A DNA stretch of 50,498 bases from Candidatus Thermoflexus sinensis (GTDB taxonomy: Bacteria; Chloroflexota; Anaerolineae; Thermoflexales; Thermoflexaceae), in contig JAEVEY010000132.1 in NCBI GenBank assembly GCA_016842045.1, positions 1 through 50,498 of the forward strand. Direction: 5' to 3'. Numbering within the stretch: the stretch's first letter is position 1; the number at the start of each line of letters is the position of its first letter. Below, in pieces: positions 43,872 through 50,498 of the stretch. The translations under genes were made by a program, and so were the position numbers. Under the pieces are notes generated by a model. That model saw only the letters and a program-made list of their open reading frames with translations. It made no database searches and was not told the DNA's origin.

Positions 43872-44705
43872 TCAGGGGACGTTCCCCCATGCCCGCAGGA
43901 ACCGCTCGTGGCGTTCGGGATCCCGAAAGCGCGCCTGGCCGTTTCGGAACGCCTGCAGTCCCTCTCGAAGCACAGCTTCCGCAGGCGTGCCCTGAAGCCA
44001 ACGCGCCCGCTCCGGCGAGAGGGCCAGCGGCAGAACGGGCGCGAGGCGGTCACAGGCGATGTAGACGTCCGCGGCCTCCGCAATCGCAGGCCGGTGGAAC
44101 ACCCCGCCGAACCCTGCGAAGAGATGGACCATCGGACGAGCGATGAGATCCGTCGCGCCATCGCCGACCAGCATCAGGCGCCGGCCCGGGGCCTGGAAAC
44201 CCGCGAGGAGGCGGGCCTTCCCATCCTGATGGAGGAGGGGAGAGGACTCCGCTCCGACCACCGGCCCTTCTTCCCCCTTCCACCAGGCGCCGGCGAACGG
44301 ATCATAACGGACGCGAACAGCGTGGACGCGTTGAGGAGGAATTCCCAGGATCAACCCCAGCCCCCGCACCGCCTCCTCCAGTCCGCTGCTCAAAAGATGG
44401 ACAGCGATCCCACAGGCGTGTAGGGCCTGGAGGACCAGCGGGGCATCGGGGATCAGGTTCTCCCGGTAAATCTGGATCAGACGGCGGATCTCCGCGCGGG
44501 TGGGCCGGATCAGGGCGAGGCGTTGCTCATAAACCGCCTCCAGAGGCAAATGGCCGGCCATCGCGGCCTCCGTGAGGGCCGCCACCATCGCCTCCTGGCC
44601 CCGCAACCGGGCCAGCTCCACAATGCCTTCCACCCGGACCAGGGTTCCATCGCAATCCAGAAAGACATGGGTGAACGAAATCCAGCGGACCGGCCCCTCC
44701 AGCAT
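43872..44705 (-). CDS. serB: HAD-family phosphoserine phosphatase-like protein
   Basis: 277 residues of the HAD subfamily IB. The nucleophile motif is FLDCDGTLVRVEGIVELARL (Asp17 and Asp19), the cap is helical (EAAMAGHLPLEAVYEQRL), motif II is HLLSSGLEEAVRGL, and motif III/IV includes LMLVGDGATDLIARP. These match phosphoserine phosphatase, and the gene heads the run to the aminotransferase and serA. The C-terminal 60 residues go beyond a minimal SerB and are of unknown role. GGAG lies eight bases before ATG 44705. Confidence 0.85.
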   Translation of the reverse strand: MLEGPVRWISFTHVFLDCDGTLVRVEGIVELARLRGQEAMVAALTEAAMAGHLPLEAVYEQRLALIRPTRAEIRRLIQIYRENLIPDAPLVLQALHACGIAVHLLSSGLEEAVRGLGLILGIPPQRVHAVRVRYDPFAGAWWKGEEGPVVGAESSPLLHQDGKARLLAGFQAPGRRLMLVGDGATDLIARPMVHLFAGFGGVFHRPAIAEAADVYIACDRLAPVLPLALSPERARWLQGTPAEAVLREGLQAFRNGQARFRDPERHERFLRAWGNVP

Positions 44706-44734
44706 CCTGCTGGCTCCGTGAAAGATTTCTCGAG

Positions 44735-44740
44735 ATTATA
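44735..44740 (-). promoter_or_regulatory. -10 box of the serine operon promoter
   Basis: Perfect TATAAT on the minus strand, with only a weak -35 (TGGATT at 16 bp). The leader would be about 22 nt to the serB ATG. Confidence 0.55.
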
Positions 44741-44900
44741 CCGTAAGTCGCAAATAAATCCAGTCCAGCGTTCCCCTGTCTTCGCGCTGATGAAATTTAT
44801 TTTCGGTGCCAGGCTGGGCACTGAAGGTGTGCACTCCGGCACTGAAAAATCTGGGAGAGAAATTCGACCGAATCGCCTTTTTAAATTGTCTCCTCTGTGC

Positions 44901-44929
44901 TTGACAGTTCGGAGGATCCTTCCAATAAT
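44901..44929 (+). promoter_or_regulatory. Sigma70-type promoter of the sugar-binding protein gene
   Basis: Perfect TTGACA (44901-44906), 17-bp spacer, AATAAT (44924-44929; 5/6). The spacer contains the palindrome AGGATCCT. Transcription would begin near 44936, about 83 nt before the ATG. The best promoter match in the window. Confidence 0.7.
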
Positions 44930-45018
44930 GGGAATGAAAACATCCGGATGTCCCGGAACGCCATCAGCCTTCCTCCATTCCACTCGAATGTCCGCCCGCT
45001 GTGAAAGGGAGGTGGACC

Positions 45019-46296
<1,278 letters not shown>

Positions 46297-46376
46297 GGGA
46301 TCCGTTCGGCCGGTGGCGTTCCGGGAAACGGACGGGCGCGGTGGGGAATTCCTTTCCGCGCCTGTTTCGGAACGAA

Positions 46377-46414
46377 GCGAGGGCCGGCGGCAAAGCCGCC
46401 GGCCCTCGCTTTTT
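46377..46414 (+). terminator. Intrinsic terminator of the sugar-binding protein gene
   Basis: 15-bp perfect GC-rich stem GCGAGGGCCGGCGGC/GCCGCCGGCCCTCGC, loop AAA, followed by T5. A textbook rho-independent terminator. Confidence 0.92.
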
Positions 46415-46446
46415 CAAGCCCACAATGATTGGAGGCCCATGGATGC

Positions 46447-47637
46447 TCAGCCGCGCTCCTCGATCGGGATGTATTCCATGTGCTCCGGCCCCACATAGAA
46501 GAAGCGCGGCCGGTAGATCCGATTGTCCTTGCGCTGCTCCAGGGCATGAGCAACCCATCCGGCGATGCGGCCCACGGCGAAGATGGGGGTGAAGAGAGCG
46601 GTCTCGATGCCCATGGAGGCCATCACAATGCCGGAGTAGAAATCCACGTTGGGCTGGATGCCCTTCTGGCCCAGGCGCTCGATCATCACCCGCTCGATCA
46701 CCTCCGCCATCCTCAACCACTTCTCCGTTCCGGCGCGCCTGGTGACCTCCAGGGCATACTGCTTCAGGATGTGGGCTCGCGGATCATAGGTCTTGTATAC
46801 CCGATGGCCGAAGCCGGGGATCTTCTTCTTGCGAGCGAGAGCCCGGAGCACCCACGCCTCCGCGTGTTCCACGTCGCCGATCTCATGGAGCATGTGCATC
46901 ACTTCCTCGTTCGCCCCGCCATGCAGCGGCCCTTTCAGCGCCGCGATCCCGCCCACCACTGCGGAATACATGTCACTCAAAGTGGAAGTAATGGCCCGCA
47001 CCGTGAACGTGGAAGCATTGCACTCGTGATCCGCATGGAGGATCAGGATCACATCCATCACCCGCGCGTAGAAGGGATCCGGCTCCTCGCCAAACAGCAT
47101 GTAGAGGAAGTTGGCGGCGTGGCTGAGATCGGGGCGAGGATGGACCGGCGGAAGGCCCTTGCGGGCGCGGCCGATGGCGGCCACCACCGTCGCGATCCGC
47201 GAGGTCAGCTTGATGGCCTCCCGCTCATGGGCGATCATCGTGTCCTCTTCCGCGGAGTCGTCAAAGGCCGCCAGCATGGAGATGGCGGTGCGCAACACCG
47301 ACATGGGATGGAAGTTGTAACGGCGCCCAGCGCGGGAGATAAAGTCGTAAACCTCATCCGGGATCTCTCGATACTGCCGGAGGCGCATCTTGTAGATATC
47401 CAGCTCATCTTCCGTGGGGAGCTTGTCGTAGAGGAGAAGGAAGGCGGTTTCCTCAAAGGTGGACTTCTCCGCCAGGACTTCGATGGGGATCCCGTGGTAG
47501 ATCAGGCGGCCTGCGATCCCATCCACGTAGCTTTTCACCGACTCCGCGACGATCACGCCTTCCAGACCCTTGGCGAAGGAGACTTCGCCAGGCTTCCCGA
47601 TATACTTCACTTCCTGGGGGGTCACAGTTGTGGCCAT
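46447..47637 (-). CDS. gltA: Citrate synthase
   Basis: Condenses acetyl-CoA and oxaloacetate to citrate, entry to the TCA cycle. 396 residues, the short dimeric (type I) form. The catalytic triad is His204 (LHADHECNAST), His239 (GPLHGGANEEVM) and Asp332 (NVDFYSGIV), with the family arginine in PGFGHRVYKTYDPRA. 2-methylcitrate synthases share these motifs, so propionyl-CoA activity is possible. ATG 47637 has GGAGG five bases upstream. It is convergent with the sugar-binding protein gene. Confidence 0.95.
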   Translation of the reverse strand: MATTVTPQEVKYIGKPGEVSFAKGLEGVIVAESVKSYVDGIAGRLIYHGIPIEVLAEKSTFEETAFLLLYDKLPTEDELDIYKMRLRQYREIPDEVYDFISRAGRRYNFHPMSVLRTAISMLAAFDDSAEEDTMIAHEREAIKLTSRIATVVAAIGRARKGLPPVHPRPDLSHAANFLYMLFGEEPDPFYARVMDVILILHADHECNASTFTVRAITSTLSDMYSAVVGGIAALKGPLHGGANEEVMHMLHEIGDVEHAEAWVLRALARKKKIPGFGHRVYKTYDPRAHILKQYALEVTRRAGTEKWLRMAEVIERVMIERLGQKGIQPNVDFYSGIVMASMGIETALFTPIFAVGRIAGWVAHALEQRKDNRIYRPRFFYVGPEHMEYIPIEERG

Positions 47638-48269
47638 GGTAACCTCCGGAAGGTTGAAGAATAAGATTCCTGGCGTCGCTGCCTTCCCCCCCTTACCACA
47701 GAAACACGTTAAGACCTATATCGCCGACCTTCGCCAGAGAGACGAAGCCGCCTCACCCGCTCGAAACCCGTGAAAATACAGGGATCGGGTCGGTGGCACC
47801 AGTTCAAAACTCGTCTCCTACACCCTTCGCTTTCGGAAAGCGCCTGGAAATTCGACCCTCTACTTCAAATCTTAACCCAGGATAAGAAGGAAAGCAAGAA
47901 CCCCAGGGATATCCCGGGTTCACTTATTAGGAACTTGCGAAGCGATCCACAGCCTGGCCTTTCCCCATCAGCTCTAACTTTCATCAGTCCTTTGTTCTGG
48001 CATTGGTCATCCCATCCGATCTCTCATCCGTCTTAAAATGAACAAAGGCGGTCGACCAGGATGAAGCGAGGGACAGTACGTTGGGCGCACTGCTCCCCTG
48101 GCCAAGGTAACTGAAGGAACTGCGTAACGCCCTGTTCTCCCTGATTTCCCTTCCTTATGGCCCCTCGGGCCGCGGGGAGGGAAGATCAAAAGCCCCCCCA
48201 TCAGAATGACGCAATGGGTCTAACGTAAAAGGTAACCCACCCTGACGGATTCCACACAGGAGGGCAACG
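47638..48269. other. Divergent intergenic region of 632 bp
   Basis: Between citrate synthase and pgk. It contains a solo A-family end AACTGCGTAACGCCCTG (48119-48135) and a hairpin-core relative (TTCCTTATGGCCCCTCGGGC, then CGCGGGGAGGGAA; 48150-48184). No gene, and no promoter strong enough to call. Confidence 0.45.
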
Positions 48270-49451
48270 ATGAACAAGATGACGGTGCGCGATGTGGATG
48301 TCCGTGGCCGTCGGGTGCTGGTCCGGGTGGACTTCAATGTCCCGATCGCCGAAGGCCGGGTGATGGATGATACCCGTATCCGGGCCACGCTGCCCACACT
48401 CCGATATCTCCTGGATCAGGGAGCGGCTCTCATCGTGATGTCCCATCTGGGCCGTCCGAAGAAGCCGGATCCGGCTTTCAGCTTAAAGCCGGTCGCTGAG
48501 CGCCTGAGCGAGCTCCTGGGCCGGCCGGTCCAGATGGCGCCAGACTGCGTGGGGCCAGAGGTGGAGGCGATGGCCGCGGCCCTCCAGCCTGGCCAGATCC
48601 TGCTCCTGGAGAACCTCCGTTTCCACCCCGAGGAAGAAAAGAACGATCCCGAGTTCGCCCGGCAGCTGGCCCGGCTGGGGGATCTCTGTGTAAACGACGC
48701 CTTCGGCGCGGCCCATCGGGCCCATGCCTCGGTGGAGGCCATCGCCCGGTTCATCCCGGTGGTGGCCGGCTTCCTGATGGAGAAGGAGATCCATTACCTG
48801 AGCCAGGCCCTGACGAATCCGGGGCGGCCCTTCGTGGCCATCCTCGGCGGAGCCAAAATCTCGGATAAGATCGGGGTGATCGAGAGCCTCCTGGCCCGGG
48901 CGGATCGGGTGCTCATCGGCGGGGGGATGGCCAACACATTCCTGAAGGCCCAGGGCTATGCGGTGGGGGATTCCCTGGTGGAAGATGAGGCGCTGGAGAC
49001 GGCGCGCCGGCTGTTAGAGCGAGGGGGGGATCGACTGTGGCTGCCTGTGGATGTGGTCATCGCCGATGCCTTCGCCCCAGAGGCGCAGGCCCGGGTGGTG
49101 CCCATCGATCAGGTGCCGGCTGGCTGGCGGATTCTGGATATCGGCCCGCAGACCGTGGCCCGATATACGGACGAGATCCGACGCGCCGCCTTCATTGTGT
49201 GGAACGGCCCGATGGGGGTTTTCGAGTTCCCCCGTTTCGCGGAAGGAACTTTCGCCATCGCACGGGCGGTAGCGGAGAGCGGTGCGACGAGCATCGTGGG
49301 CGGCGGCGACTCGGTGGCGGCTGTCCACGCGGCGGGGGTGGCGGATCGGATCACTCACATCTCGACCGGGGGAGGGGCCAGCCTGGAGTTCCTGGAAGGC
49401 CGCACCCTCCCCGGCATCGCTGTCCTGGCTGAGCGGCCTTCCGCCGGATGA
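48270..49451 (+). CDS. pgk: Phosphoglycerate kinase
   Basis: Glycolytic enzyme transferring phosphate from 1,3-bisphosphoglycerate to ADP; its product feeds SerA. 393 residues, normal length. Visible are the opening [40 protein letters not shown], the [16 protein letters not shown] basic-patch segment, [13 protein letters not shown], the hinge [43 protein letters not shown] and the C-terminal [20 protein letters not shown] and [16 protein letters not shown] 48270 has AGGAGG six bases upstream. Confidence 0.97.
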   Translation: MNKMTVRDVDVRGRRVLVRVDFNVPIAEGRVMDDTRIRATLPTLRYLLDQGAALIVMSHLGRPKKPDPAFSLKPVAERLSELLGRPVQMAPDCVGPEVEAMAAALQPGQILLLENLRFHPEEEKNDPEFARQLARLGDLCVNDAFGAAHRAHASVEAIARFIPVVAGFLMEKEIHYLSQALTNPGRPFVAILGGAKISDKIGVIESLLARADRVLIGGGMANTFLKAQGYAVGDSLVEDEALETARRLLERGGDRLWLPVDVVIADAFAPEAQARVVPIDQVPAGWRILDIGPQTVARYTDEIRRAAFIVWNGPMGVFEFPRFAEGTFAIARAVAESGATSIVGGGDSVAAVHAAGVADRITHISTGGGASLEFLEGRTLPGIAVLAERPSAG

Positions 49452-49516
49452 TCAGCCCGGCAATTGCAGCGAGCGCAGCTCGCTCGCTCCACTCCGCATG
49501 GAGAGCGGGAAAGCAC

Positions 49517-49553
49517 CCTCCTCCCTGCGCCGCTTTGTGGCGCAGGGAGGAGG
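49517..49553 (+). promoter_or_regulatory. Hairpin whose 3' arm contains the ribosome binding site of the next gene
   Basis: 15-bp perfect stem CCTCCTCCCTGCGCC (49517-49531) and GGCGCAGGGAGGAGG (49539-49553), loop GCTTTGT. The AGGGAGGAGG of the 3' arm is the only Shine-Dalgarno-like sequence before ATG 49563. There is no T-run, so it could lower translation of the downstream gene, act as a weak pgk terminator, or both. Confidence 0.5.
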
Positions 49554-49562
49554 ATCCTCAAA

Positions 49563-50345
49563 ATGACGGGGGTGGGAATGGGGGCGCAATTCATTCCCCG
49601 GGATCGGCCATGGGTGCGGATGACAATGGGGGCGGCGGAAGTGATGGAGGACGCCGAAGCCCTATGGCTCCTGTTGCACCCGGGATCCGGGGAGCGGTAT
49701 GCGGATGCTCAGCTGGACGATTATGGAGGCTCCCGGTTCGTCTGGCGGCCGCCGGTTCGGCTCCACGTTGAGGCGCGATTCTCCCGCTCCATTGAAGAGC
49801 TGGTGGGAACGGCCGGCTTCGGGTTCTGGAACGCCGGAGCAGCACCCGGGGCGATGGCTGGACCGCCCTCAGCTGCGTGGTTTTTCTTCGCTTCGCCTCC
49901 CTCCCGCGTGGCCCTGGACCCCTCCGACCCCGGTCGGGGATGGCTGGCCATGGTCTGGCGGAGCCCTGGAGGATGGGGGATCTCGCTCCCCGAACCGGCG
50001 GCCCGGGCGCTTCAGCGCCTCCTGGAGCATCCATCGCTGGCCCGGATGGCGATCGCAGCGGGCCGGCGATGGATGACGGTCTCGCAGCGGTCGATCCCCA
50101 TCGACCTTACCCGGTGGCATCAGTATGGCATTCGGTGGCATCGAAAGGAAGTGATCTTTGAGGTGGATGGGGAGGAAGTCCATCGGGTGCCCTTCGCCCC
50201 TGCCGGCCCTCTGGGCTTCGTGGCCTGGATCGATAATCAGTTCCTGGTTGTGGATCCCTCCGCAGGCCTTTCGGGAGGTCTGCTTCCGGTTCCGGCGGTG
50301 CAGGCGCTGGCTCTGAGGCAGGTGGAGATCCAGTTCGCCTCGTGA
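49563..50345 (+). CDS. Cytosolic ConA-like (GH16-type fold) protein of unknown function
   Basis: 260 residues without signal peptide. The C-terminal part looks like a concanavalin-A-like jelly roll: WHQYGIRWHRKEVIFEVDGE resembles the 'YGI-W....I-F-VDG' strand pair of GH16-related domains, with GFGFWNAG and GPLGFVAWIDNQF nearby. No GH16 catalytic E-x-D-x-E pattern was seen, so a hydrolase is not supported; a sugar-binding role is conceivable. ATG 49563 is chosen because AGGAGG lies nine bases upstream, inside the hairpin. It follows pgk by 111 bp and could be co-transcribed. Confidence 0.65.
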   Translation: MTGVGMGAQFIPRDRPWVRMTMGAAEVMEDAEALWLLLHPGSGERYADAQLDDYGGSRFVWRPPVRLHVEARFSRSIEELVGTAGFGFWNAGAAPGAMAGPPSAAWFFFASPPSRVALDPSDPGRGWLAMVWRSPGGWGISLPEPAARALQRLLEHPSLARMAIAAGRRWMTVSQRSIPIDLTRWHQYGIRWHRKEVIFEVDGEEVHRVPFAPAGPLGFVAWIDNQFLVVDPSAGLSGGLLPVPAVQALALRQVEIQFAS

Positions 50346-50383
50346 TCCCCATTTCCAGCAGCCCCCCACGTGATCGTTTTGGG

Positions 50384-50428
50384 GTAACTATTCAGCCGTT
50401 CTCCAGCATTGTCTATACGGATATAGGC
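50384..50428. repeat. C-family dispersed repeat, copy 2
   Basis: GTAACTATTCAGCCGTTCTC then ATACGGATATAGGC; homologous to 18468-18511. It is joined directly to an A-family arm, so it may mark a hybrid element. Confidence 0.55.
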
Positions 50429-50498
50429 GGTTTCCTCCTGGGGGCTTTTGGGGCCGAGCCGCGCGCCGAAGGCGCGCGGCTCGGCCCCAAAATATTTT
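50429..50498. repeat. A-family arm with 22-bp perfect hairpin, running off the window
   Basis: GGTTTCCTCCTGGGGGCTTT corresponds to the A1 left arm (GGTTTTCTCCTGGGGGTTTG). The hairpin 50446-50467/50471-50492 (loop GAA) occupies the same place as the 17-bp hairpin of A1, with different but still paired bases. The element may continue beyond 50498. The hairpin could also terminate the preceding gene. Confidence 0.55.

Noticed and set aside
44907-44923. LacI-type operator in the sugar-binding protein promoter
   Set aside because: The only symmetric part is the 8-bp AGGATCCT, too short to call an operator.

Overview
The window is about 50 kb of GC-rich bacterial chromosome. It holds 35 recognisable genes and gene remnants, mostly housekeeping, with strong AGGAGG-type ribosome binding sites and many short intergenic hairpins. 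No rRNA, tRNA, CRISPR array, phage module or intact transposase was seen. Several traits suggest a thermophilic member of the Chloroflexota (Anaerolineae/Thermoflexia type): Thr/Pro-rich 'TPTP' linkers in exported proteins, a coiled-coil nuclease-like family, a bifunctional phosphoglucose/phosphomannose isomerase, an alpha-glucan phosphorylase, and Lon plus a Lon-like protease. This placement is inference; no marker gene was compared.

Layout. 1-3.3 kb: an hsp20-lon proteostasis pair on the minus strand. 3.6-5.6 kb: a CsaA-like tRNA-binding protein and a class III aminotransferase, separated by MITE-like repeats. 5.6-10.5 kb: an 85-bp tandem repeat, a CCA-adding enzyme, a glycosyltransferase fused to a GH57 hydrolase, and a small unknown gene. 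11-14.8 kb: a secreted phospholipase-D-like protein flanked by lamin-tail domains, and a heptad-repeat coiled-coil protein broken by a 1-base frameshift. 14.8-25.3 kb: SMC, an LCP-family protein, a NYN-domain protein, an RNase H homologue, a decayed surface-protein gene, DNA polymerase III delta', and the wreck of a DUF433/DUF5615 toxin-antitoxin pair. 25.5-33.2 kb: a ferritin-like protein, aconitase, a lipoprotein, dihydrolipoamide dehydrogenase, an MntA/HepT pair whose toxin is frameshifted twice, and the sugar-phosphate isomerase. 33.7-40.9 kb: glycogen phosphorylase, Lon-like protease, DinB-like protein, nicotinate phosphoribosyltransferase. 41-44.7 kb: a serine operon (phosphatase, aminotransferase, phosphoglycerate dehydrogenase). 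45-50.5 kb: an orphan sugar-binding lipoprotein, citrate synthase, phosphoglycerate kinase, and a ConA-like unknown.

Together the genes cover glycogen/maltodextrin turnover (GT4-GH57, GlgP, PGI/PMI), lower glycolysis and serine branching (Pgk, SerA, aminotransferase, SerB), and the TCA cycle (citrate synthase, aconitase, E3). The less expected content is in the accessory layer. Several families of short inverted-repeat elements occupy intergenic gaps, including one with a clear 5-bp target duplication at the pncB stop codon. Two toxin-antitoxin loci appear to have lost their toxin. One gene contains a very recent 105-bp internal duplication that shifts its frame. I found no convincing new multi-gene defence or biosynthetic system. 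The best candidates for something undescribed are the GT4-GH57 fusion, the PLD/lamin-tail exoprotein and the MITE/hairpin families.
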